Positions 1-9,092 of a stretch of 64,000 bases of DNA are shown here, piece by piece. Below the pieces are notes generated by a model. The model was not told the DNA's origin and made no database searches. It saw nothing but the letters and a program-made list of their open reading frames with translations. Position numbers and translations under genes: made by a program. Origin of the DNA: Pseudomonas fluorescens (GTDB lineage: Bacteria > Pseudomonadota > Gammaproteobacteria > Pseudomonadales > Pseudomonadaceae); the NCBI RefSeq assembly GCF_001623525.1, contig NZ_CP015225.1, positions 1,550,001 through 1,614,000 of the forward strand. The letters run 5' to 3'. Each line of letters starts with the position of its first letter. The first letter of the stretch is position 1.

Positions 1-722
<722 letters not shown>

Positions 723-1892
723 TCAAACCATGGACGGATCAGGCTCAAGGCCCATCAACTCACGACCGAGAATCTGCGCACAAACGTCGTAGTCGGTATA
801 GGCATGGGCGCCGGTCAGGTGGGCGTCGCGGAACAGCCGTTGCAACTCGTTGTTCTCGAACCAGGCGCCGCCGCCAGCCGCCTCCATCAAGCGGTCGACA
901 GCCTGTATGCACATTTTGGTGGCATAGCCCTGGTTGGTCCGCCAGAACGCCAGGGTTTCCCGGCTGGGGTATTCGTGGCGCTCACCGTATTCGGCGTGCT
1001 CCTGCCAGGTTTTCTCCAGAAAGGCACGGGCCGCGGCCACCTGATGGGTCGACTCGGCCAGGCGCATCAACGCCGGGGTAGCGGCACCGACTGCCGCACC
1101 GGTGTAGGCCCGCACGCGGTTGCGGGTCTTCTCGCGAAAGACCTCCAGCATGCGTTCGGCCACGCCCAGGCTGACCGTGGAAAAACCACTGGCGAAGTAA
1201 GGGCGGTATGGCGAGTAGAAGATCTTGCTATCGGGGTACAGGCCGAATCCGCCGGACTTGCCCTCCATCATGTCCTTGGCTTTCTGGATCCGGTGTTCCG
1301 GCACGAAAGCGTTGTCGATGATCAACGTCTTGCTGCCACTGCCGCGCATGCCCACCGCGAACCAGTCATCGCGAATCTCATAGTCGCTGCGCGGCAGCAC
1401 CGCAAAGCAATAGTCCTGGACGCCTTCGGCGTTTTTACGGCGAAACCCAACGATCGCCCATTCGGCATGATCGCAGCCGCTGCTCCAGCCCATTTCACCG
1501 CTGAACGTCACACCGCCCTCGACTTCCTCGGTGCGGCCAAACGGCGCGATACTGCTGCTGGCAGTGGCATCGGGATCATCGCCCCAGATTTCCTGCTGGG
1601 CCCTGGCCGGGAACATTGCCAACTGATGGCTGTGGGTGCACAACAGGCTCATGGCCCAGGCCGTGCTGGCGCAGGCGCCGGCCAGCAGCGCGATGCAATC
1701 GGCGAACTGCGGCAGGGAAATCTCCAGGCCACCGTAGGGTTTCGGCTGGAAGGCCCGGTGCATGCCGATGCTTTTGAGCAAGGCGATATTCTCGGCAGGG
1801 ACGCTACGGTCCTTCTCCGCCTGGAAGGCATTGGCGGCAATGACCGGCAGGAGGGGCTTGAGGTCTTCGAGCAGCGGGTTTGGCTTTTTCAT
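723..1892 (-). CDS. Flavin-dependent monooxygenase, acyl-CoA dehydrogenase fold (HPA 3-hydroxylase C2 / HsaA type)
   Basis: This 389-residue protein has the acyl-CoA dehydrogenase-like fold of oxygenases that use reduced flavin supplied by a separate reductase. Visible family signatures are ACASTAWAMSLLCTHSHQLA near residue 70, the SGEMGWSSGCDHAEW strand, GMRGSGSKTL near residue 180 and the C-terminal LQRLFRDAHLTGAHAYTDYD helix. It lacks the catalytic base expected of true acyl-CoA dehydrogenases at the usual place. The adjacent C1-like reductase gene makes aromatic hydroxylation, most simply 4-hydroxyphenylacetate or a related phenol, the likely role. An upstream palindrome (1910-1925) may be its operator. 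Confidence 0.85.
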   Translation of the reverse strand: MKKPNPLLEDLKPLLPVIAANAFQAEKDRSVPAENIALLKSIGMHRAFQPKPYGGLEISLPQFADCIALLAGACASTAWAMSLLCTHSHQLAMFPARAQQEIWGDDPDATASSSIAPFGRTEEVEGGVTFSGEMGWSSGCDHAEWAIVGFRRKNAEGVQDYCFAVLPRSDYEIRDDWFAVGMRGSGSKTLIIDNAFVPEHRIQKAKDMMEGKSGGFGLYPDSKIFYSPYRPYFASGFSTVSLGVAERMLEVFREKTRNRVRAYTGAAVGAATPALMRLAESTHQVAAARAFLEKTWQEHAEYGERHEYPSRETLAFWRTNQGYATKMCIQAVDRLMEAAGGGAWFENNELQRLFRDAHLTGAHAYTDYDVCAQILGRELMGLEPDPSMV

Positions 1893-2203
1893 GGACAGGC
1901 TCTTTTATTATTGGCATCTGCCAATCCCGTCTCTGCCCGGCAACCTGAGGTTGCACAAACAGCGGGATCAGTGATTAAGGCCGGTCCAGTATGGGCAATC
2001 ACAGGCGGGTGAAAAATGCACCTTCCAGATCCAAGATTGTACTTTTCATGGGGCAGCTTTCGGCGCCATGGCGCGCTCGGTCAAATCCCCCGGCACGGAT
2101 GATCAAGACAAGCGCCCCGCCAAGGCTCTTAATAGGGCCATCCCCTGCAATGCCTTGCGAAGGCGTGGCAACGGAGTTTCCTTTCACTTTGTCAGGTTGC
2201 GTC
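1893..2203. other. Divergent intergenic region, no gene seen
   Basis: This 311-bp stretch separates two divergent genes and should hold both promoters. Apart from the palindrome at 1910-1925 and a GC-rich 12-bp palindrome (GCGCCATGGCGC) near 2063-2074, I see no coding potential. The open frames crossing it are shadows of the flanking genes. Confidence 0.5.
1910..1925. promoter_or_regulatory. Short perfect palindrome upstream of the oxygenase gene
   Basis: ATTGGCA and TGCCAAT are separated by TC and lie 18 bp before the oxygenase start codon. The size and symmetry suit a dimeric regulator. Which protein binds is unknown; the LuxR-type and FeaR-like regulators of this locus are candidates. Confidence 0.4.
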
Positions 2204-3502
2204 ATGATCAATATCGAAACGCCCACCTATTACACGGCCACCAAGAAATACAACCTCAGCTTCCCCACGTTGGAACAGGACGTGGACGCCGATGTTGTGG
2301 TCATTGGCGGCGGTTTCTCCGGGATCAATACCGCGCTGGAGCTCGCCGAAAAAGGCATCACCAACATCGTGGTGCTGGAGGCGCGTTACCTGGGGTTCGG
2401 CGGCACTGGGCGCAATGGCGGGCAGATTATGGCCGGCATCGGTCATGACCTGGAAAAGATCAAGAAGGACGTGGGTGAAGACGGCCTGCGCCAGATCTTC
2501 GAGATCAGCGACCTGGGCGCCGACATCATCAAGGACCGTATCGCCAAGTACGCCATCGATGCCGACTTCTGCCACGGCTACGGCTACATGGGCTTCAACG
2601 CGCGCCAGGAGAAAACCCTGCGGGCCTGGGAAAAAGACTTCAAGTCAGTCAATAGCAAACACGAGATCCGGTTTCTCGGCGGCTCCGACGTGCAGCAGAT
2701 CATCGGTTCCAAGGCCTATGGCAGTGCCTTGCTGCACATGGGTGGCGGGCATGTGCACTCACTGAACCTGTTATTGGGTGAGGCCAAGGCCCTGGTCAGC
2801 CACGGCGTACGGATTTTCGAGAACAGCCCGGCGCTGGAAGTCAGTTATGGCGAGCGCATCACCGTGCGTACCGGGCGTGGCTCGGTCAGGGCCAGCAAGC
2901 TGCTCTGGGCCTGCGACAGTTTCCTCAACAAGCTGGAACCGGAGCTGCATCGCTCGACCATCAACACCTACGCCTTCCAGATGATGACCGAGCCACTGTC
3001 GGACGAACTGATCCAGCGCATCAGCCCGATTCGCGGTGCCTACAGTGACATTCGCCCGGTGATCGACTACTACCGCGTCACCAACGAAAACCGCCTGCTG
3101 TTCGGTGCCGCCACGCCGTTGGTGGAGCACATCCCCCAGGATCTCAAGGCCTGGAACCGACGCCTGATGCTGAAGATCTTCCCTTACCTCAAGGACGTGA
3201 AGATCGACCTGGCCTGGGGTGGCCCAATGGCGTGCAGCCCGAACCTGTTCCCGCAGATCGGCACCCTGCCCGGGCGCAGCAACGCGTTTTTCGTCCAGGG
3301 TTACTCAGGCTTTGGCGTCACGCCGAGCCACATCATCTGCAAGGTGCTGGCCGAAGGCATGAGCGAAGGCTCGGCGCGCTACGACCTGGTCAGCTCGATC
3401 CAGCGCCCGACCATCATCGGCAAAGACGCCATTCGTCCATTGCTGCTGACCGCTGGCAAGTCCTGGCACCAGCTGTCGGGCTACTGGAACGGCCGTCGCT
3501 GA
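2204..3502 (+). CDS. FAD-dependent amine oxidoreductase (DadA/PuuB family)
   Basis: This 432-residue flavoprotein of the DAO family has the dinucleotide-binding motif VVIGGGFSGINTA near residue 30, followed by GFGGTGRNGGQ, which is typical of gamma-glutamylputrescine oxidase (PuuB) relatives. The C-terminal GYSGFGVTPSHIICKVLAEG closes the FAD site. Such enzymes oxidise primary or secondary amines to aldehydes or imines, releasing H2O2 or reducing quinone. No gamma-glutamylamine synthetase is present, so a direct aromatic or aliphatic amine substrate is more likely than a glutamylated one. I chose the ATG where family similarity begins; a longer frame upstream has no ribosome site. It is followed by a REP pair and then a cupin gene. 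Confidence 0.85.
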   Translation: MINIETPTYYTATKKYNLSFPTLEQDVDADVVVIGGGFSGINTALELAEKGITNIVVLEARYLGFGGTGRNGGQIMAGIGHDLEKIKKDVGEDGLRQIFEISDLGADIIKDRIAKYAIDADFCHGYGYMGFNARQEKTLRAWEKDFKSVNSKHEIRFLGGSDVQQIIGSKAYGSALLHMGGGHVHSLNLLLGEAKALVSHGVRIFENSPALEVSYGERITVRTGRGSVRASKLLWACDSFLNKLEPELHRSTINTYAFQMMTEPLSDELIQRISPIRGAYSDIRPVIDYYRVTNENRLLFGAATPLVEHIPQDLKAWNRRLMLKIFPYLKDVKIDLAWGGPMACSPNLFPQIGTLPGRSNAFFVQGYSGFGVTPSHIICKVLAEGMSEGSARYDLVSSIQRPTIIGKDAIRPLLLTAGKSWHQLSGYWNGRR

Positions 3503-3525
3503 GATGTGTGGTTGAACATACACCC

Positions 3526-3636
3526 TGTGGCGAGGGGATTTATCCCCGCTGGCTGCGAAGCAGCCCCATAAGCAGCGCAGATGCAGGTTTTTTCAGGGGG
3601 CGCTGCGCGCCCAGCGGGGATAAATCCCTCGCCACA
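3526..3636. repeat. REP pair, GGGGATTTATCCCC family
   Basis: Inverted copies lie at 3526-3552 and 3611-3636. Each begins or ends with GTGGCGAGGG and contains a smaller GGGGAT-TTATCCCC hairpin. This is the typical paired Pseudomonas REP arrangement between two genes. Confidence 0.9.
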
Positions 3637-3684
3637 AGAACCCCTTCCAACTTCGCTATTTTTTAATCATCAGGAGTTACTGCC

Positions 3685-4050
3685 ATGCCCCTTATCACCG
3701 TCAAAAAAGACATCCAGCTGTCCGACCTGGACGCCTGGGGCACCGTCGCCGATCTCGGTTCGCAGATTCTCGAAGGCGAAGTCAAAGCCTTCGGCAAGAT
3801 GACCTTCGGCGCACCCACCGACCCCGTCAGCAGCGCCTACTTCGGTACCACCCAAGGCAAGTTCCGGATGGTCTATCCCTTCGCCGAACAAGCCACCGTG
3901 GTCACCGGTGAAGTGGTGCTCACCGACGAGGCCACCGGCCAGAGCACCCGCTACAAGGCCGGCGACAGCTGGTTCGTGACCAAGGGCACACCAGTGCTGT
4001 GGGAAGTGGTCAGCGAGAGTTTCGTCAAACACTACTTCGCGGTAGCCTGA
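3685..4050 (+). CDS. Small cupin-domain protein (Cupin_3 / DUF861)
   Basis: This 121-residue single-domain cupin starts after CAGGAG. FRMVYPFAEQATVVTGEVVL and the second strand set GDSWFVTKGTPVLWEV form the cupin barrel. The usual paired histidines are not obvious, so metal binding is doubtful. Relatives of this family are found in amine, ureide and polyamine catabolic loci, often next to FAD amine oxidases such as the gene upstream. It could sequester or tautomerise an unstable aldehyde or imine, but that is inference. Confidence 0.75.
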   Translation: MPLITVKKDIQLSDLDAWGTVADLGSQILEGEVKAFGKMTFGAPTDPVSSAYFGTTQGKFRMVYPFAEQATVVTGEVVLTDEATGQSTRYKAGDSWFVTKGTPVLWEVVSESFVKHYFAVA

Positions 4051-4101
4051 TCGGACTTGGCTGCCGGCCCGACCGGCAGCCCTCTCGGCGAAGGTGCGAC
4101 C

Positions 4102-4761
4102 ATGAACCTCATCCCCACCCAGGACATCGCCGGCCAGTGCCTGCACGCATTTACCCAGCTCGTTCCCGTCAGCCGGGCGGCGTTCTACTGCGTTGATCGG
4201 CAACTGCAGGTCCACGACTTCAGCCTGCACAGGATGAGCGGCGAGATGCACCGCGACTATCTGGACAACTATCGCCAATTTGATCCGCTGCACCCGCGCC
4301 ACTGCGTGTCCAGCGAGTTGGCCGTGGTGCCGTTGAGCCTGGCGATGACCCGCCAACCGCTGCGTGACAACCATCGTTATCGGGACTTCCTGCAGCGCTA
4401 CGGCGTGGTCGACGTGGTGGAAGTCTTCGCCCATCGCGATGGTCAGCCTCAAGCCGCGATTTCGTTGTTGCGCACCGCCGAGCAAGGTGTCTTCACCAGC
4501 CAGCAGTTGAGCCAACTCAGCGCGTTGCAGGCCTTGCTGCAACTGGCCGCGGCCCATTTGCCCAGCCATGAGGACCCACTGGGCGACTTGACGCCCAAGG
4601 AGCGCCAGATTGCCTGGCTGCTGCGCCAAGGCGTCAGCAACAAGCAATTGGCCCGGGAGCTGGAGGTGGGCTTGCCGACCATCAAGACTCACCTGATCCA
4701 CCTGTTTCGCAAGGTAGGCGTGAGCAGCCGCACCGAGTTGGTCAGCGCACTGTTCCTCTGA
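4102..4761 (+). CDS. LuxR-type (GerE HTH) transcriptional regulator
   Basis: This 219-residue regulator has a C-terminal GerE helix-turn-helix (LTPKERQIAWLLRQGVSNKQ, then LARELEVGLPTIKTHLIHLF). The N-terminal 140 residues form a sensor domain containing YLDNYRQFDPLHPRHC, which resembles the ligand domain of LuxR solos. I cannot confirm acyl-homoserine-lactone-binding residues. The ATG at 4102 has GAAGG seven bases upstream; a TTG 45 bases earlier lacks one. There is no phospho-receiver domain, so control is probably by a ligand. A strong palindrome begins at its last codon and precedes moaF. Confidence 0.8.
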   Translation: MNLIPTQDIAGQCLHAFTQLVPVSRAAFYCVDRQLQVHDFSLHRMSGEMHRDYLDNYRQFDPLHPRHCVSSELAVVPLSLAMTRQPLRDNHRYRDFLQRYGVVDVVEVFAHRDGQPQAAISLLRTAEQGVFTSQQLSQLSALQALLQLAAAHLPSHEDPLGDLTPKERQIAWLLRQGVSNKQLARELEVGLPTIKTHLIHLFRKVGVSSRTELVSALFL

Positions 4762-4778
4762 TCAACCATTTGGTTGAT
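4761..4778. promoter_or_regulatory. 18-bp palindrome between luxR-type gene and moaF
   Basis: ATCAACCA and TGGTTGAT are separated by TT, giving perfect symmetry. It lies about 60 bp before the moaF start and could be an operator for the neighbouring LuxR-type protein. There is no T-run, so it is a poor terminator. Confidence 0.45.
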
Positions 4779-4839
4779 AGGCCGCCGTTACCCGGCACCG
4801 CATGATCCGAGTGGCTAATTCAACCACCGGAGCCTTGTA

Positions 4840-5661
4840 ATGAGCACATCTTCAGACTGGATCACCGTCGGCGCCCTGGCCGATGGCTTTGCCCCCGAAG
4901 CCTTCATCCTGCCAAACCTGGCCGACCTGGACGGCAAGACCTTCACCCTGCATTTCGCCAATGGCTGGCAGATCGAGCATCGCTTCGAGCAGGACACCCT
5001 GACCTGGAACGCCGCCGACGGGCACTCCAACGGCAGCGCGACCTACCGGGCCACATCCGTACGCCCGGGCCTATACCTGGTGGACTTCATCAAGCGCGAA
5101 GGCGAGCTGACGCTGTCGGTAAGCCTGGTGCTCGATACCGCCAGCGCCGCCTTCACCGCCGTGATCGGCCGCATGCCGAGCCAGCCGGAAACCGGCGAAG
5201 GCCTCTACAGCCGGGCGCTGGCCGGCAAGCCCCTGACCTCGGTTCAAGCGCAGTTCCTGCACGGCAGCCTCGATCGTCCCTGGCAGCCTGGCCTGTGCCC
5301 GCACGCACCGACCACCGAACTGGTGGGGCTGCGCAACCTGTATCGCTACAGCCCGAGCGAAGTCTACGAACACATTTACCTCAACGACCAGTTCTACTCG
5401 TGGCAGTGTCTCAAGGGCGTTGAGCAAGGCCTGTGCGACACCGATCGCTGCGACACCTACAAGATCGCCGATCAGTTGTACCTGTTCGTGTGGCGGGAAA
5501 AAATCATCCCGACCCTGGGCCTGGTGCTGATCGACCTGCAACAGCACCGCAGCGACGGCAAGATCTTCGGCTACGCCGGAGCGTCGTTCGATGAGTTCTC
5601 CAATTTCCCGGTCAGTTCCTACTGCCAGGTACTCAATCAGACGGAGTATCCCGATGCCTGA
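4840..5661 (+). CDS. moaF: MoaF family protein of an amine regulon
   Basis: This 273-residue protein aligns with MoaF. The N-terminal lipocalin-like part runs from ITVGALADGFAPEAFILPN to YLVDFI, and the C-terminal part contains TTELVGLRNLYRYSPSEVYE and FVWREKIIPTLGLVLIDL. In Klebsiella MoaF belongs to the monoamine (tyramine)-regulated operon; its early link to molybdenum cofactor is only nominal. Its biochemical role is unknown, and a ligand-binding barrel is likely. It is the first gene of a three-gene operon with two SDRs, overlapping the next by 8 bp. GGAG precedes the ATG. Its presence is the best clue that this locus handles an aromatic amine. Confidence 0.85.
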   Translation: MSTSSDWITVGALADGFAPEAFILPNLADLDGKTFTLHFANGWQIEHRFEQDTLTWNAADGHSNGSATYRATSVRPGLYLVDFIKREGELTLSVSLVLDTASAAFTAVIGRMPSQPETGEGLYSRALAGKPLTSVQAQFLHGSLDRPWQPGLCPHAPTTELVGLRNLYRYSPSEVYEHIYLNDQFYSWQCLKGVEQGLCDTDRCDTYKIADQLYLFVWREKIIPTLGLVLIDLQQHRSDGKIFGYAGASFDEFSNFPVSSYCQVLNQTEYPDA

Positions 5662-6454
5662 ATCACGTACCGTGGTGATCACCGGTGCCGGTACCGGCAT
5701 CGGCGCCGCCTGCGCCCGCCTGTATGCCGCCGAAGGCGCCAACCTGGTGCTGATCGGCCGCCGTCGCGAGCCCCTGGAAGCACTCGCCGAGGACATCGGC
5801 GGCCTGGTGCTGGTGGGCGATGCGGCCTGTCCGAACACCTGGGACGGCTTCGTCGAGCAGATTCGCAAGCGCCATGGCCGACTCGACGTGCTGCTGGCCT
5901 GTGCCGGTGGTATGGGCATGGGCAGCGCTACCGAGACTCATCCATCGGCCTGGGAAGCGGCCCTGCGCAGCAACCTCGACAGCGCCTTCTACAGCGCCCG
6001 GGCGTGCCTGCCGTTGCTGAAGGAAAGCGCCGGCAACATTGTGCTGATTGCCTCCATCGCTTCGTTGGCGGCAGGCCCCCACGTGTGCGGCTACACCACC
6101 GCCAAGCATGCGCTGTTGGGCCTCAACCGCTCCCTGGCAAGGGATTACGGGCCTCACGGCGTACGGGTCAATGCAATCTGCCCAGGTTGGGTCCGCACCC
6201 CCATGGCCGATGAAGAAATGCAGGCACTGATGCAGTTCCATGGCGAAACGTTGCAACAGGCGTATGACCGGGTCTGCGCCGACGTGCCGTTGCGCAGGCC
6301 GGCCAGTGCGGAGGAAATCGCCAACGTCTGCCGCTTCCTGGCCTCCCCTGATGCGTCGATCATCACCGGGGCGACGCTGGTGGCCGATGGCGGCTCCAGC
6401 ATTGTCGATGTACCGACACTGGCCTTCAGCCGGATGGAGGCCAGCGATGTCTGA
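5654..6454 (+). CDS. Short-chain dehydrogenase/reductase (SDR), moaF-linked, first of two
   Basis: This 266-residue classical SDR has the cofactor motif TGAGTGIGAAC near residue 10, NAG-like CAGGMGMG, and the catalytic Tyr-x3-Lys in YTTAKHALLG. The start overlaps the end of moaF and is preceded by GGAG, so it is translationally coupled. With the next SDR it could oxidise or reduce a side-chain hydroxyl or ketone, for example in beta-hydroxylated phenylethylamines. The substrate is not determined by sequence. Confidence 0.85.
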   Translation: MPESRTVVITGAGTGIGAACARLYAAEGANLVLIGRRREPLEALAEDIGGLVLVGDAACPNTWDGFVEQIRKRHGRLDVLLACAGGMGMGSATETHPSAWEAALRSNLDSAFYSARACLPLLKESAGNIVLIASIASLAAGPHVCGYTTAKHALLGLNRSLARDYGPHGVRVNAICPGWVRTPMADEEMQALMQFHGETLQQAYDRVCADVPLRRPASAEEIANVCRFLASPDASIITGATLVADGGSSIVDVPTLAFSRMEASDV

Positions 6455-7214
6455 GGATCTGGATTTCAGCGGCCAGACCGTATTGGTCACGGGCGGCGCC
6501 CAGGGCATTGGCCGGGCCATTGTTGAAGCGTTTGCCCTGCGTGGGGCTCGCGTGGTCATCGCCGACCTTGGCCTGGCGCGCGCCGAAGCGGTGGCCGACG
6601 AATTGACCGCCGAGGGCTGTCAGGTACAAGCGGTGGGGGTTGACCTGGCCGACGCAACGGCGGTCTTCGGGATGATGGCCGAGCTGGAGCAGCGCTTGGG
6701 GAGGCTGGATATCCTGATCCACAACGCCGGGTATTTTCCGCTGACACCGTTCGCCGAGATCACCCCGTCGATGCTCGATCGTACGCTGGCGGTGAACCTG
6801 TCGGCGCTGTTCTGGCTGACCCAGGCCGCGTTGCCGATGTTCCGACGCCAGGGCCAAGGCTGCGTGCTGGTGACCTCCTCGGTCACCGGCCCGCGGGTGG
6901 CGTATCCAGGGCTCAGCCACTACGCGGCCTCCAAGGCCGGGGTCAATGGTTTCATTCGCAATGCCGCGCTGGAACTGGCGGCCGAGAATGTCCGCGTTAA
7001 TGGGGTCGAGCCGGGCATGATCGCGACACCGGCCATGGCCAACCTGGGCGACGATGAAGTCAACCAGGACATTGCCCGCCGAGTGCCGCTGGGTCGATTG
7101 GGCCAACCGAGTGACATCGCCGGCGCCATGCTGTACCTGGCATCGAGCCTGGCCAGTTATGTGACCGGGCAGACTTTGGTGGTCGACGGGGGTTCGACGT
7201 TGCCGGAGGTCTGA
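6447..7214 (+). CDS. Short-chain dehydrogenase/reductase (SDR), moaF-linked, second of two
   Basis: This 255-residue classical SDR has TGGAQGIGRA near residue 14, HNAGYFPLTPF, the catalytic Tyr-x3-Lys in YAASKAGVNG, and the C-terminal TGQTLVVDGGST typical of FabG-like members. GGAGG precedes the ATG, and the frame overlaps the preceding SDR by 8 bp. The moaF-SDR-SDR trio is one transcription unit ending at a REP pair. A side-chain alcohol dehydrogenase or ketoreductase role is inferred. Confidence 0.85.
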   Translation: MSEDLDFSGQTVLVTGGAQGIGRAIVEAFALRGARVVIADLGLARAEAVADELTAEGCQVQAVGVDLADATAVFGMMAELEQRLGRLDILIHNAGYFPLTPFAEITPSMLDRTLAVNLSALFWLTQAALPMFRRQGQGCVLVTSSVTGPRVAYPGLSHYAASKAGVNGFIRNAALELAAENVRVNGVEPGMIATPAMANLGDDEVNQDIARRVPLGRLGQPSDIAGAMLYLASSLASYVTGQTLVVDGGSTLPEV

Positions 7215-7263
7215 ACCTGAGTGGGGGGAGTCAGCTTGCGGTGAGGGTGGATGGACCACCGTC

Positions 7264-7356
7264 ATCGCGAGCAAGCTCGCTCCCACACTTTCCAGTGTCA
7301 CCCACAAAAATCATGTTCATCACAAATCCCTTTGTGGGAGCGGGCTTGCTCGCGAT
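7264..7356. repeat. REP pair, TGTGGGAGCGGGCTTGCTCGCGA family
   Basis: Inverted copies lie at about 7265-7287 and 7333-7355, between two convergent genes. The core CGCGAGCAAGCTCGC is itself a small hairpin. Confidence 0.9.
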
Positions 7357-7385
7357 AGCGATCATCCAGTCAGCGACGACCTCAT

Positions 7386-8348
7386 TCAAGCCACCCCCTG
7401 CCCCTCCTGCAGCCGGCTGGAACGAAACTCCTTGGGCGACAGCTCGAACTGCTTCTTGAACGAACGGCTGAAATGCGCCGAATCGGTAAAGCCCCATTTG
7501 TAGGCAATCGAGGTAATGGACTCGTCCCGCAGGAACGGATTGGTCAGGTCATCAGCGCTGCGCTTGAGCCGGGCCCGCTGGATATAGCGGCAAACGCTGT
7601 CATCCTGCTCTTCGAACAATCGATACAGGTGCCGCACCGAAATATTCAGTCGATTGGCCAGGCCCACCGGGCTGAGGCCGGGCTGGGTCAGTGACTCATC
7701 GATGACCTTCTGTACATAGCTGCGCAGATGGCTGCCCTGCAACGCAACCCCCTCATCACGGGCATCGCTACTGTGCTCCAAGGCCGAGCCCAACAGTGAA
7801 ACGAAGGCACTCTGCAACGCTTCACCCTCGCCCGCGGCGCCCTCGCCGTCGGGTGTGTCCCTGCACAGCTGGTCCATCAAGACATGCAGCATCCGCCCAC
7901 ACGCCTTGCTGGACGAAACCTTGCCGAAAGTCTTGGTCTCCCCGCCCAGTTGTCGCGACACGTCCTGGCGAGACAAGGACAGCACCGCGTGCTCGATCAG
8001 GCCGAACGGGCTGATCTCAAGCGCCCCCACGGAATCCATCAGCAGCAGTTCACCGGGTGCCAGCTGAATGCTCAAGCCGTTCTGGGTAATGCGGCAATAG
8101 CCGCTGCGCTGGCTGACCAGGAAGCAATCCTGGTCATCGTCGTGATCCGCGTTGGGTAAGTGACGCTTGATGCTACCGGCGTTGGTGCGCAGGTTCGCGA
8201 GGGCAAGGCCACCCCGATGGAAATTCGACACTTCACCAATAAACAGCGAACGATTGAAGGCCAGCTCGGTATCGAAGTGGCCGCAAGTCGCCCGCAGATC
8301 CCGGTTCCAGGTGTCCAGACCGTCCTGCCCAACCTGTTGCATGCTCAT
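7386..8348 (-). CDS. AraC-family regulator, FeaR-like
   Basis: This 320-residue regulator has an N-terminal AraC_binding_2-type domain (residues about 40-190, with FLVSQRSGYCRITQNGLSIQ) and a C-terminal double helix-turn-helix (GLANRLNISVRHLYRLFEEQ, then SITSIAYKWGFTDSAHFSRS). FeaR controls phenylethylamine and tyramine oxidation in Escherichia coli. Position between moaF genes and an amine-type permease supports the same role here. GGAGAA precedes the ATG. A 10-bp palindrome in its promoter may be an operator. Confidence 0.85.
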   Translation of the reverse strand: MSMQQVGQDGLDTWNRDLRATCGHFDTELAFNRSLFIGEVSNFHRGGLALANLRTNAGSIKRHLPNADHDDDQDCFLVSQRSGYCRITQNGLSIQLAPGELLLMDSVGALEISPFGLIEHAVLSLSRQDVSRQLGGETKTFGKVSSSKACGRMLHVLMDQLCRDTPDGEGAAGEGEALQSAFVSLLGSALEHSSDARDEGVALQGSHLRSYVQKVIDESLTQPGLSPVGLANRLNISVRHLYRLFEEQDDSVCRYIQRARLKRSADDLTNPFLRDESITSIAYKWGFTDSAHFSRSFKKQFELSPKEFRSSRLQEGQGVA

Positions 8349-8390
8349 GGCATTCTCCGCAGTGGCTTATTGTTTTTGTGCGGCAATAGT

Positions 8391-8400
8391 TAACATGTTA
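8391..8400. promoter_or_regulatory. Palindrome in the promoter of the FeaR-like gene
   Basis: The perfect 10-mer TAACATGTTA lies 43 bp before the start codon, inside an AT-rich patch. It may be an operator, though short palindromes also occur by chance. Confidence 0.3.
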
Positions 8401-8471
8401 TCTATATGCACGCAACAAGTACCTGATCGCCAGAGCAGTAGCAGGAATGATGCCAGGGCAGCACAACAGAA

Positions 8472-9092
8472 TCAGAGCGTTGCCAGTACCCGCTGCAGAC
8501 CGCTCAAGGTTGCCAGCAAGACGCCGCGCTGCTCGCGGCTCAACGGGATATACCGACGAAAGGCCGGCATGCGATTGACCACTTCGCTACCGCCCATGTG
8601 TTCCACGCGCACGCACCACTGGCGTCCCTGCAAATCGATGCGCAACCGTTTGAAATCCAGGGGCATGAGGGCCTGATACAGCACAAGATCCTGCTCCACC
8701 GCCGCCTGCAACCGGGCCGCCAGGTCACTGCGCCCGTCCCGCTGCCGGCAGCGAATACCACTGCGCCGAACAGCCCCGCCGTGGTGCAGCTCCAGGCGCG
8801 CCGTGCCCTCTCGGGAGGCAGGCACGCGTAGGACGAACTCGGTCATCACCAGGTGCATCAACAACTGCGACTCGGTGCGTTCGACGATCTCCAACTGCAA
8901 GCTGCCATCGTCGGTGGCTGCCGTCGCCGTAGTCGGGCCCGTCACCTCGAATTGCGCCAGCGCCAGGTTGCGCCGCAGGTGCTCCAGGGTCACCCCGGGC
9001 CGATACCCGGCCGGGGTGCGCTGGGCGCTGAACGACTCAGACAGTTTTTGCAGCAGGGTCGACAAACTCGCCCGCAAGTTGCCCTGGCTCAT
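8472..9092 (-). CDS. DUF3156-like protein coupled to an amino acid/amine permease
   Basis: This 206-residue soluble protein has no signal peptide or membrane segment. I recall DUF3156 proteins beside APC permeases in pseudomonads and assign it tentatively. It is basic in the C-terminal half (LDFKRLRIDLQGRQWCVRVE) with strand-rich segments. AAGGAG sits seven bases before the ATG, and the frame overlaps the permease C-terminus by 56 bp, so expression is coupled. A role in sensing or assisting the permease is only suggested by position. Confidence 0.6.
   Translation of the reverse strand: MSQGNLRASLSTLLQKLSESFSAQRTPAGYRPGVTLEHLRRNLALAQFEVTGPTTATAATDDGSLQLEIVERTESQLLMHLVMTEFVLRVPASREGTARLELHHGGAVRRSGIRCRQRDGRSDLAARLQAAVEQDLVLYQALMPLDFKRLRIDLQGRQWCVRVEHMGGSEVVNRMPAFRRYIPLSREQRGVLLATLSGLQRVLATL

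Noticed and set aside
3526..3636. REP pairs as possible CRISPR or terminators
   Set aside because: Copies are inverted, paired and scattered, with no regular spacers. They match known Pseudomonas REP form; any terminator effect is secondary.
4102..4761. Quorum-sensing receptor reading of the LuxR-type protein
   Set aside because: A DP motif is present in the sensor domain, but I cannot confirm the conserved acyl-homoserine-lactone residues, and no synthase gene is near.
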